DNA of 47,336 nucleotides from Thermoanaerobaculaceae bacterium (GTDB lineage Bacteria; Acidobacteriota; Thermoanaerobaculia; Thermoanaerobaculales; Thermoanaerobaculaceae), in contig JALOLB010000002.1 of assembly GCA_025456225.1 (NCBI GenBank), positions 1 through 47,336 of the forward strand. Reading direction: 5' to 3'. Made by a program: the position numbers and the translations under genes. This document shows positions 14,387 to 20,946 of this stretch, piece after piece. The notes beneath the pieces were generated by a model. The model saw nothing but the letters and a program-made list of their open reading frames with translations. It was not told where the DNA came from and ran no database searches. How positions within the stretch are numbered: the first letter of the stretch is position 1; each line of letters opens with the position of its first letter.

Positions 14387-16756
14387 CTACTGCCGCGCCA
14401 TCGCCATGCGGATGGCGTCCTCAGCCTTGACCAGGTGGCCCGCGTTCTCGGCCGCGTCGGCGATGGCGAGCTGGATGCCCCTGACCTCGCCGTTGAATCG
14501 GTTGTCGCCCGCCGTGTACTCCGGCGACACCGGCGCTCCGCTGTCTTCGCCCACGTCGCAGCCATCGTCGGCGGAGAAAATCATCGCCAGCGTGGCACCG
14601 ACCACTCCCTCGCCGGCCTTCTTGCCGTCGATGAAGAGCGTCACCTTGCCGCCCTTGCCCAGGCCGCCGCCTTCATAGGCGAACTCCATGCGCACCTGGT
14701 GCTCGCCGACCGGAATAGCCTCCTCGGAGCCCACGATGAAGTGCTTCATTCCACTCCAGTTGTAGCAGTATCTGAGCTTGCCGTCCTTGCAGTACAGGCT
14801 CCAGCCGCCGATGTTCGCACCCTGAGAGATGATCACGCCTTCGGCGCCCTGCTCTGGCACGATGATCTTGGCGGTGACCGAGTGCGACTTGTTCTTGATG
14901 TTGAGCACGCAGTTCTCGGAAAGGCGTCCCATGCCGCCGAAGAGGAGCTGGGTGTTGCCCTTGATCAGCACCGGTCGGCCGGCGGTGTCCGGGTTGATCT
15001 TCTCCATCATCCGGTCGTCGACCGGCAGCACCTTGTAGCGTGTCGCCTCGATGAGCCAGAGGCGCTGGAGCTCGAAGAGCTTCCTCGGGTTCTCCTTCGA
15101 CAGATCCCTCGACTGGCTCCAGTCCTTGGTGGTGTCATACAGCTCCCAGACGTCGTCGTCGAGCGCGGGCCTCGGCGCCATGATCCAGGGTGTGTAGTGC
15201 TTGGTCACGGCCGTCCAGCCCTTGTGGTAGATGGCGCGGTTTCCCATGACCTCGAAGTACTGCGTCTCGTGTCGTTCCGCCGCCCTGGCGTCGCCAAACG
15301 AGTAGAGCATGCTCGTGCCTTCGATCGGATCCTGCTGGATGCCGTCGACCGAGACGGGCTCGGGAAGGCCCGCCGCCTCGAGGATCGTCGGCGCCACGTC
15401 GATGACGTGGCAGAACTGCGAGCGGATCTCGCCCCTGGCCTGGATCCCCTTCGGCCAGTGGACCACGGTGCCGTTGCGGGTGCCGCCGAAGTGGGAGGCC
15501 ACCTGCTTCGTCCACTGGTAGGGGGTGTTCATGGCGTGGGCCCAGCCCACGGCGTAGTGGTTGTAGGACTCGGGCCCGCCCAGCCCGTTGATCCGCTCCA
15601 GCAGGTACTCGGATGTCTCGAAGGCCTGCAGGCCGTTGAAGTAGCTCATCTCGTTGAAGCAGCCGTTGATGTTGCCCTCGGCCGACGCGCCGTTGTCGCC
15701 GATGATGTAGTAGACGAGGGTGTCCTCGAGGACGTTGAGCTTCTCCAGCATCTCGATGAGCCGGCCCACGTGGTGGTCGGTGAACTCCATGAAGCCGGCG
15801 TAGACCTCCATCTCCCGGCGCAGCACCGGCTTGAACGCCTCCGGCATGTCGTCCCAGGCGGGGATGTCTGCGGGGCGCGCCGAGAGCTGGCAGTCCTGCG
15901 GAACCACGCCCAGCTTCTTCTGTCGGGCGAGGGTCTCCTCGCGCAGCCTGTCCCAGCCCTGGTCGAACTGCCCCTTGTACTTGTCGGCCCATTCGCTGGG
16001 GACGTGGTGCGGTGCGTGCGTGGCGCCCGGGGCGAAGTACATGAAGAACGGCTTGTCCGGCGCCAGCGCCTTCTGCTGCGCGACCCAGGCCATGGCCTTG
16101 TTGGTCATGTCCTCCATGAGGTGGTACCCCTCCTCAGGAGTCTTCCCGGGCTCGACCGGCGTGGTCCCCTCGTAGAGCGTCGGGTACCACTGGTTGGCCT
16201 CGCCGCCGAGGAAGCCGTAGAAGTACTCGAAGCCGCCGCCGCCCGTGGGCCAGGCGTCGAAGGGGCCGACCGGGCTCGTCTGCCACACCGGCACCTCGTG
16301 ACACTTGCCGAACTGGGCCGTGTTGTAGCCGTTGAGCTTGAGCGTCTTGGCGAGCGGCGCCATGGAGTTGGGCAGGACCGAGGAGTAGCCCGGCGCACCG
16401 GTGGCGATCTCGGTGATGCCCGCCATGCCGGCGGAGTGGTGGTTGCGGCCGGTCAGCAGCGCCTGCCGCGTCGCCGAGCAGATCGCCGTCGTGTGGAAGC
16501 GGTTGTACTTCAGGCCGCCTGCCGCCAGTCGCTCGGCGTTGGGCGTGTGACACGGGCCGCCGAAGGCGCTGGAGGAGCCGAAGCCAGCGTCGTCGATCAG
16601 GACAATCAGGACGTTCGGTGCGCCCTTGGGCGGGCGAAGCTGCGGGATCGGGACTGTCCTGTAGTCCGGGTCCTTCGCATCGTAGGGGATGAAGCGCGCC
16701 GGCTCGGTATTCCGCATCGGAAGGTGGGAACGGTGCTTCCTGGTTTCTTCCGTCAT
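14387..16756 (-). CDS. Arylsulfatase (formylglycine-type, large form)
   Basis: 789 residues from ATG 16756 (AGGAG upstream); the track's longer frame runs through the previous gene. Metal-binding Asp pair in PNVLIVLIDDAGFG (about 48-60), active-site Cys93 in TTAICSATRQALLTGRNHHSAG, further metal site in YYIIGDNGASAEG. Cys93 should be oxidised to formylglycine. The motif is C-S-A-T-R, with Ala where most aerobic sulfatases have Pro (CxPxR). A C-terminal jelly-roll-like region of about 170 residues (VTLFIDGKKAGEGVVGATL) is normal for this large subfamily. No signal peptide is visible (MTEETRKHRSHLPM), so it is cytoplasmic unless it uses another route. It would release sulfate from aryl or alkyl sulfate esters. 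It belongs to the run read from the sigma-54 promoter at 19864. Confidence 0.92.
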   Translation of the reverse strand: MTEETRKHRSHLPMRNTEPARFIPYDAKDPDYRTVPIPQLRPPKGAPNVLIVLIDDAGFGSSSAFGGPCHTPNAERLAAGGLKYNRFHTTAICSATRQALLTGRNHHSAGMAGITEIATGAPGYSSVLPNSMAPLAKTLKLNGYNTAQFGKCHEVPVWQTSPVGPFDAWPTGGGGFEYFYGFLGGEANQWYPTLYEGTTPVEPGKTPEEGYHLMEDMTNKAMAWVAQQKALAPDKPFFMYFAPGATHAPHHVPSEWADKYKGQFDQGWDRLREETLARQKKLGVVPQDCQLSARPADIPAWDDMPEAFKPVLRREMEVYAGFMEFTDHHVGRLIEMLEKLNVLEDTLVYYIIGDNGASAEGNINGCFNEMSYFNGLQAFETSEYLLERINGLGGPESYNHYAVGWAHAMNTPYQWTKQVASHFGGTRNGTVVHWPKGIQARGEIRSQFCHVIDVAPTILEAAGLPEPVSVDGIQQDPIEGTSMLYSFGDARAAERHETQYFEVMGNRAIYHKGWTAVTKHYTPWIMAPRPALDDDVWELYDTTKDWSQSRDLSKENPRKLFELQRLWLIEATRYKVLPVDDRMMEKINPDTAGRPVLIKGNTQLLFGGMGRLSENCVLNIKNKSHSVTAKIIVPEQGAEGVIISQGANIGGWSLYCKDGKLRYCYNWSGMKHFIVGSEEAIPVGEHQVRMEFAYEGGGLGKGGKVTLFIDGKKAGEGVVGATLAMIFSADDGCDVGEDSGAPVSPEYTAGDNRFNGEVRGIQLAIADAAENAGHLVKAEDAIRMAMARQ

Positions 16757-16802
16757 CAAGTCTGCTCCTCTCCTGTGCCCTCGACCGCGCTCGGAGGCCT
16801 GC

Positions 16803-17396
16803 TCAGTACTTGACCATGTACTTGCTGGCCTCGAGGCAGACGCTGAACGCCTTCTTGAAGTTGTCGACCTGCTGGGCGGTGGCCTGCTGCGCCTGCTGGC
16901 CCTGCTGGGTGGCCTGCTGGGTGGCCTGCTCCTTCGCCTGCCTGCCCCTGACGCGGCCGGCGACGAACCCGGCGGCTGCGCCGTAGGCGGCTCCCTTGCC
17001 GGCGTCGTCGTTGGCGATCTCGCCGATGAGGGCGCCGGCGGCGGCCCCGGCCACCGCACCCTTCGCGCCGGCGCCCGTGCCGGCCTTCTGCGCCTGCTGT
17101 TGCGCCTGCTGGGTCTGCTGCGCCTGCTGCTGCGCCTGCTTCTGCAGGTTGAACGGGTCGGTGCCGGTGTTCTGGACCGCCCAGTTGTAGCAGGTGGCCT
17201 CGTCGGTGGACTGCTGCGCCGGGGTCTGCCCGGTGGTCGGGAACACGTACACGTTGAGGGTGGCGGCGAGAGTCTTCTGACTGCTCGGCGCTGCCGGCTG
17301 CGCGGCCGGCGCCGGCGCTGGCGCCGGTGCCTGGGCGAGGGCGGCCCCGGCGAAGACGACGGCGAGTGCGAACGCGATGGCGAGCCTGGCTGTCAT
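16803..17396 (-). CDS. Periplasmic glycine-zipper protein
   Basis: 197 residues from ATG 17396 (GGGAG eight bases upstream). Signal peptide ending in AGAALAQ, an Ala/Pro linker, a conserved segment QKTLAATLNVYVFPTTGQTPAQQSTDEATCYNWAVQNTGTDPF, a Gln-rich coiled region (KQAQQQAQQTQQAQQQAQ), a glycine zipper (GAVAGAAAGALIGEIANDDAGKGAAYGAAAGFVAGRV) that could span or insert in a membrane, another Gln-rich stretch, and FKKAFSVCLEASKYMVKY. Two Cys may pair. Similar proteins are annotated as glycine-zipper family with no set function. It lies between an exported protein and the arylsulfatase. Confidence 0.75.
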   Translation of the reverse strand: MTARLAIAFALAVVFAGAALAQAPAPAPAPAAQPAAPSSQKTLAATLNVYVFPTTGQTPAQQSTDEATCYNWAVQNTGTDPFNLQKQAQQQAQQTQQAQQQAQKAGTGAGAKGAVAGAAAGALIGEIANDDAGKGAAYGAAAGFVAGRVRGRQAKEQATQQATQQGQQAQQATAQQVDNFKKAFSVCLEASKYMVKY

Positions 17397-17410
17397 GGTT
17401 GTCGCTCCCT

Positions 17411-17848
17411 TCACTTGCCGCCGGCCTTGGGGGTCGCGGGCTGCGGCGTGCAGGCGCCGAAGACCGCCACGGCGCGCCCCTCGGTCGCGACCGCAACCGC
17501 GACCCGTCCGGTCTCCTCCGTGATCACGAAGCTGAACGCCCGCCCCATCTCGAAGCCCTGCAGGACGATGAGCCCGTTCTCGCGGGTCAGGTGGGTGATC
17601 GGCGTGGAGCGGTTCACGCCGCTGGCCGCGGTCGTGCCCAGCGTCCTGGCATCGAGGTCGATCTCGATGAACTCCGGGATGTTGAGGTTCCACGGCAGGT
17701 CGATGCCGCAGTCGCCGCCCTCCACGCACGCGGTGGCCTGGATGGAGGCGCACAGGAACCGGGTGGCCCCGGCGAGGTCGTCGGCCCACACCGCTGGCGC
17801 GGCGAGGGACACGGTCAACAGGACAATTGCAGTCCGAAGAGCTCTCAT
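17411..17848 (-). CDS. Small exported protein, unknown
   Basis: 145 residues. Signal peptide MRALRTAIVLLTVSLAAPAVWA. The mature protein has conserved-looking cysteines (FLCASIQATACVEGGDCGIDLPWNLNIPEF) followed by a beta-rich part (FIEIDLDARTLGTT, ENGLIVLQGFEMGRAFSFVITEETGRVAVAVATEGRAVAVFGACTPQ). Four Cys could make two disulfides. The second half resembles small beta-sandwich proteins that read out as 'hypothetical' beside arylsulfatase or outer-membrane genes. It begins 21 bp after the upstream outer-membrane gene and ends 14 bp before the glycine-zipper gene, so it is within an operon. Confidence 0.7.
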   Translation of the reverse strand: MRALRTAIVLLTVSLAAPAVWADDLAGATRFLCASIQATACVEGGDCGIDLPWNLNIPEFIEIDLDARTLGTTAASGVNRSTPITHLTRENGLIVLQGFEMGRAFSFVITEETGRVAVAVATEGRAVAVFGACTPQPATPKAGGK

Positions 17849-17869
17849 CCTCGCACTCCTTTCCGTTCC

Positions 17870-18685
17870 CTACCGCGTCGGGAACATGAGCTGAACCTGC
17901 AGCCGCAGCGTCCAGTCCGCGGCCGGCGCGTGGTCCGGCTTGACGACGTTGTAGTAGGCCGACACCTGGACGTTGACAGGCGGCTTGCCGGGGAAGATCT
18001 GGCCGAAGCCGCCACCGACGGGAACTGTCCAGCAGTCTTCACTCGACGCTTCCCAGTTGGCGGTATTGATCGGTGCCGAGGTGAAGTAGAAGCCTCGGCT
18101 GAAGTTGTAGTTCACAAAGTACTGCAGCGTCATGGAGTTGACGTCGGCCCGTTGGTCGTCGCCGGCAAACGACCACTGGTTGCTGACGAGCATGCCGAAG
18201 ACCCACTTCCCCGGCATGGTCAGCGCCACGAGACCGAGCCCGCCACTCCACTTTTCAGTACCCAGCGCCTCGCTCGTCGCCGTCGGCAGGGTGAAGGTCG
18301 GCCCCACACCCCAGATGACCTTGCCGGGCTGAGCGGGAGAGAAGTACAGGCTCTCGTTGATGTCGCCGAGGCCGAAGGCGCCGTCGAGCCCGGGCAGGTC
18401 CGGTTGGTACACCACCGGCACGATGGTGCGGCTGATCAGATTCCACGTTCCCAACGAGAACGGCCACACCGGCTGGATGTTGAGGACGTTCTGGACGTCG
18501 TTGTCGGGGCCGTAGCCGAAGCCGGTGTTGTTCTGGAACGGCAGGCTGATCATGCTCGCGACCGGGTTCTGCGCGGCCTTTGCGAGCTCCTCCTGTGACT
18601 GTGCTAGGACCTCACCTGCCGGCACGATGAGCACGATCGCCAGGACCGCTGCACCCAAGTTCATCTCCAACCAGTTCCTGCTCAC
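17870..18685 (-). CDS. Outer-membrane transporter-like beta-barrel ('neuromedin U'/MetA-type)
   Basis: 271 residues. Start GTG 18685 overlaps the stop of the ABM gene by 4 bp (GTGA) and has GGAGG six bases upstream; a shorter start at the internal MNLG is possible. Signal peptide ends EVLAQ. The start of the mature protein, SQEELAKAAQNPVASMISLPFQNNTGFGYGPDNDVQNVLNIQPVWPFSL, with WNLISRTIVPVVYQPDL, is the hallmark of the outer-membrane family often labelled neuromedin U or phenol-degradation MetA-like. These are thought to be channels for hydrophobic or aromatic compounds. Its position before an arylsulfatase suggests uptake of the sulfate ester or release of the product. Confidence 0.85.
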   Translation of the reverse strand: MSRNWLEMNLGAAVLAIVLIVPAGEVLAQSQEELAKAAQNPVASMISLPFQNNTGFGYGPDNDVQNVLNIQPVWPFSLGTWNLISRTIVPVVYQPDLPGLDGAFGLGDINESLYFSPAQPGKVIWGVGPTFTLPTATSEALGTEKWSGGLGLVALTMPGKWVFGMLVSNQWSFAGDDQRADVNSMTLQYFVNYNFSRGFYFTSAPINTANWEASSEDCWTVPVGGGFGQIFPGKPPVNVQVSAYYNVVKPDHAPAADWTLRLQVQLMFPTR

Positions 18686-19038
18686 CTTGCACCTCCATCT
18701 CTCTGTTCATTCGCGTTGTGGGCGAGGATGCTCTCCATGAGCTCGACGCCGGAGCGGATGCGGACATCGTCGATCTCCACCTCGGGCGCCTCGCTGGCCT
18801 GCTCCAGCACGGCGACCAGCTTGCGGAACGCCTCCGAGTGCAGGTGCTCCTCGAGGGCGCCGCGATCGCGCCACTCTTCGATGAACGTCAGGGAGCTGTC
18901 GTCCTCGACCTCGCGCAGCAGGCGGGTCGTGCGACAGCCGGGCTGGGCGCGGATCGGCCCGAGCAGCGACCTCAGCGTCCGGAAGGCCTCGGCGTAGGCC
19001 GGCGGTGCGAAGGTCACGCGAAAGCGGAGAGTGAACAC
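18682..19038 (-). CDS. ABM-fold (antibiotic biosynthesis monooxygenase-like) protein
   Basis: 118 residues from GTG 19038, seven bases after AGGAGG; the long frame in the track is not real here. The sequence VFTLRFRVTFAPPAYAEAFRTLRSLLGPIRAQPGCRTTRLLREVEDDSSLTFIEEWRDRGALEEHLHSEAFRKLVAVLEQA has the ferredoxin-like pattern of ABM proteins, including FIEEW and the HL.S..F helix. Such small dimeric proteins act as monooxygenases, haem-degrading enzymes or simply ligand-binding proteins. It is coupled to the MetA-like barrel downstream and is 14 bp from the outer-membrane gene upstream. Confidence 0.85.
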   Translation of the reverse strand: MFTLRFRVTFAPPAYAEAFRTLRSLLGPIRAQPGCRTTRLLREVEDDSSLTFIEEWRDRGALEEHLHSEAFRKLVAVLEQASEAPEVEIDDVRIRSGVELMESILAHNANEQRDGGAR

Positions 19039-19052
19039 GATGCGGCCTCCTT

Positions 19053-19796
19053 CTAGAAGCGGAAGGCGACTCCGAATTGGGGTCCGCTGGTCAGCACGTC
19101 GTACCGGAAGAGGCTGGTCCCGCTGCCGTCCTCGTAGTCGACGTCGAAGGCGCGGAAGCCGAGGAACACGGTCACCAGGTCGGACGCGCGGTAGCCGACG
19201 TCGGCCCATGCCTGCCACGTCAGGTCCGAGCCGACGCCGAAGCCGCCGATGTCGCCGTGCAGGTCGAGCCACCAGCGCTCGGACAGCGGCGCGAGGAAGG
19301 CGACGCCGACGAACGGGTCGACCCAGGTCTTGCTGGCCTTGCCGTTCCGGCCGGCCTGCGGCCCGTCGAAGCCGAGATCGGCCCGGAGGTCGACCAGGCG
19401 GGCGCCGACCAGGAGCGTCGCCTGCTCGGAGACCCGATAGCCTCCGGCGACGTCGGCGATGGTCTCCTCGACCGTGACCTCGGCGGTCCCGTTCGCGACG
19501 TCCTGACTCTGCTTGAGGTTCATGTAGACCAGTTGGCCCGAGAGGTACCACTGGTCGTTCTTCATCGCGAAGTAGCCCATGCCCGCGAAGTGCAGGTTGG
19601 CCATGATGTCGCTGAACGGCACGTCGAGATCGACGTCCTGTCCCTTGACCGCGACCGTGCCGTCCATGGCCGCCCCGATCAGGAAGGGGGCAACGGTGTA
19701 CTCCCACCCGCCCTGGCTCGACTGGGCGACCGCCTGCTGGCCGGCGAGGGCCACGATCGCCGCGACGAGGCACATGAGCGTTGCTCGCTTTGCCAT
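19053..19796 (-). CDS. Outer-membrane beta-barrel protein, first gene of the sigma-54 operon
   Basis: 247 residues from ATG 19796 (AAGGAG upstream); the track's 118-residue extension crosses the promoter and is wrong. Signal peptide MAKRATLMCLVAAIVALAGQQAVAQ. The mature part (WEYTVAPFLIGAAMDGTVAVKGQDVDLDVPFSDIMANLHFAGMGYFAMKNDQWYLSGQLVYMNLKQ...) matches barrels annotated only as outer-membrane protein, with the conserved 'DVPFSDIMANLHFAGMGYFAMKNDQWYLS' strand pair. It ends in Phe (GPQFGVAFRF), as expected for barrel assembly. It is the promoter-proximal gene behind the sigma-54 site at 19864-19878, so it should be the most strongly induced. Confidence 0.8.
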   Translation of the reverse strand: MAKRATLMCLVAAIVALAGQQAVAQSSQGGWEYTVAPFLIGAAMDGTVAVKGQDVDLDVPFSDIMANLHFAGMGYFAMKNDQWYLSGQLVYMNLKQSQDVANGTAEVTVEETIADVAGGYRVSEQATLLVGARLVDLRADLGFDGPQAGRNGKASKTWVDPFVGVAFLAPLSERWWLDLHGDIGGFGVGSDLTWQAWADVGYRASDLVTVFLGFRAFDVDYEDGSGTSLFRYDVLTSGPQFGVAFRF

Positions 19797-19863
19797 TGCT
19801 CTCCTTCCCGGTGCGGCGGACGCTCCGATGACGCTCCCGCCCGGTGACGCTGGCCGGTCCATC

Positions 19864-19878
19864 GCACAACCCGTGCCA
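19864..19878 (-). promoter_or_regulatory. Sigma-54 promoter of the outer-membrane/arylsulfatase run
   Basis: Minus-strand TGGCACGGGTTGTGC: a full -24 element (TGGCACG) with the invariant GG and GC exactly ten bases apart; the -12 element is GTGC in place of TTGC. It lies 67 bp upstream of ATG 19796. Confidence 0.75.
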
Positions 19879-19902
19879 GCCGCTCGCTCGTTCGGGAGGC
19901 CG

Positions 19903-19936
19903 TCGTATCTGTTGACCGGTCGAGAGATGAGAGACG
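19903..19936 (-). promoter_or_regulatory. Conserved block between activator site and sigma-54 promoter (copy 1)
   Basis: 34 bp that match 20859-20892 at 26 positions (shared TCGTAT.TGTTG.CC.G on the plus strand). It is 24 bp from the promoter and 38 bp from the palindrome; the second copy has 25 and 38. Possibly a second binding or bending site; no clear IHF match. Confidence 0.5.
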
Positions 19937-19974
19937 ATCGTGGGAGAGGCTGAGTGGATCGCGGCGACTGGCCG

Positions 19975-19990
19975 TGACGAGATGTCGTCA
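19975..19990. promoter_or_regulatory. Palindromic activator site (copy 1)
   Basis: TGACGA-GATG-TCGTCA, with perfect 6-bp arms. Identical over 19 bp (GTGACGAGATGTCGTCAGG) to the copy at 20931. It lies 96 bp upstream of the sigma-54 promoter, a normal enhancer distance for a sigma-54 activator. Confidence 0.7.
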
Positions 19991-20056
19991 GGGTGACGGT
20001 TGGTCGTCTCGGAGGGGTGTCGCCGCCGTCCCCACCGACCCCGGCCCCAAACACCG

Positions 20057-20080
20057 AGGGCCGCCGGAGACGGCGGCCCT
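20057..20080 (-). terminator. Terminator of the DUF4136 lipoprotein gene
   Basis: AGGGCCGCCG-GAGA-CGGCGGCCCT (plus strand) is a perfect 10-bp GC stem with a 4-base loop. On the minus strand it is followed by CGGTGTTTGG, a weak T-rich end. It isolates the lipoprotein transcript from the next sigma-54 unit. Confidence 0.6.
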
Positions 20081-20197
20081 CTGCGATGGATCTCCCCTTT
20101 CCATGATGCCCTGCTTCGACTGGCAGCACCGCCACCAGGAGGGCCGACACTCAGCCAGCGCGGCGACTCGGGACACTCCCGGGAGACTGACTCGAGT

Positions 20198-20752
20198 TTA
20201 CTTCGAGGGCGGCGGGAAGCTGGCGAGCATCTCCTTGATGGCTTCCTTGACGCGCTGGTCCTTCTGCTCGGGCGAGGACTGGGGATCCAGGGTGTCGCTC
20301 GCGGTCCCCTGCCAGACCAGCTTCTTCTCCCTGGCGTCCACGAGGTCGATGATGAGCATGCCGACCGGCACCTCGCGGACGGTGGTCGTGCTCGACCCGG
20401 CCCCGCCGTAGCCCCAGCGGCCGTAGTACCCCCACCCTCTGCCCCAACCGTAGCCGTAGGACGTCGTGTCCAGTTGGGTCTGCTTGCTCAGGCGGCCGTG
20501 CAGCGCCACCAGCAGGGCCGGCGATCCCGTCTCACGCCGCAGCCCCTTGCCGATCAGCTCGGCCTCCACGGCGGTGACGATCCGCTCGTAGACCAGCGGG
20601 CTCTTGATCTCGGGCGCGGGCAGGAAGTCGAACGTCTTGTAGCCGGAGAAGTCGACGGCCCGGTCGTAGTCCGAGTTGACCTGCAACGTGGAGCACGCGA
20701 CGAGCGCGCCCAGCACCAGCAGGCATGGGGTTGCGAGCAACATCCTCCTCAT
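20198..20752 (-). CDS. DUF4136 lipoprotein
   Basis: 184 residues from ATG 20752 (GGGAGGG just upstream). Lipobox LGALVAC gives a lipidated Cys at about residue 20, followed by STLQVNSDYDRAVDFSGYKTFDFLP, the standard start of DUF4136 proteins. The middle has SYGYGWGRGWGYYGRWGYGG, a Gly/Tyr/Trp-rich loop usual in the family, and the end is VGMLIIDLVDAREKKLVWQGTASDTLDP...KDQRVKEAIKEMLASFPP. It is predicted to be anchored to the outer membrane; function is unknown. It has its own sigma-54 promoter and activator site, like the next operon, so it should belong to the same regulon. Confidence 0.88.
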   Translation of the reverse strand: MRRMLLATPCLLVLGALVACSTLQVNSDYDRAVDFSGYKTFDFLPAPEIKSPLVYERIVTAVEAELIGKGLRRETGSPALLVALHGRLSKQTQLDTTSYGYGWGRGWGYYGRWGYGGAGSSTTTVREVPVGMLIIDLVDAREKKLVWQGTASDTLDPQSSPEQKDQRVKEAIKEMLASFPPPSK

Positions 20753-20818
20753 CTGACCCTCCCGGGATCGGCAGGTCTCGAGCTCTCCGCCGATCCAAGC
20801 CTTGTTCACGGCCTGAAC

Positions 20819-20833
20819 GCACGAATTGTGCCA
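20819..20833 (-). promoter_or_regulatory. Sigma-54 promoter of the DUF4136 lipoprotein gene
   Basis: Minus-strand TGGCACAATTCGTGC: TGGCAC at -24 and GTGC at -12, with GG and GC ten bases apart. The -24/-12 pattern is the same as at 19864-19878. It lies 66 bp before ATG 20752, close to the 67 bp seen in copy 1. Confidence 0.75.
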
Positions 20834-20858
20834 CTCCGTCGCACACGCGGGTGCCCGG

Positions 20859-20892
20859 TCGTATGTGTTGGCCAGGCGAGGGATGGGGAACG
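20859..20892 (-). promoter_or_regulatory. Conserved block between activator site and sigma-54 promoter (copy 2)
   Basis: Second copy of the 34-bp block (26 of 34 positions as in 19903-19936), 25 bp from the promoter and 38 bp from the palindrome. Sequence outside the three blocks does not resemble the first copy. Confidence 0.5.
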
Positions 20893-20930
20893 CCACCTGA
20901 AGACGCCGGGCGGGCCGGGACGACGAGCGG

Positions 20931-20946
20931 TGACGAGATGTCGTCA
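20931..20946. promoter_or_regulatory. Palindromic activator site (copy 2), overlapping the activator's stop codon
   Basis: TGACGA-GATG-TCGTCA, identical to 19975-19990. Its right end (TCA at 20944-20946) is the TGA stop codon of the sigma-54 activator gene read on the minus strand. It lies 97 bp from the promoter at 20819-20833. Confidence 0.7.

Larger units (their letters stand above)
19797..20197. other. Regulatory intergenic region (terminator, activator site, sigma-54 promoter)
   Basis: No gene. Read leftward on the minus strand it holds the terminator of the DUF4136 lipoprotein gene (20080-20057), a palindrome (19990-19975), a conserved block (19936-19903) and a sigma-54 promoter (19878-19864), then about 67 bp of leader to ATG 19796. 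Confidence 0.7.
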
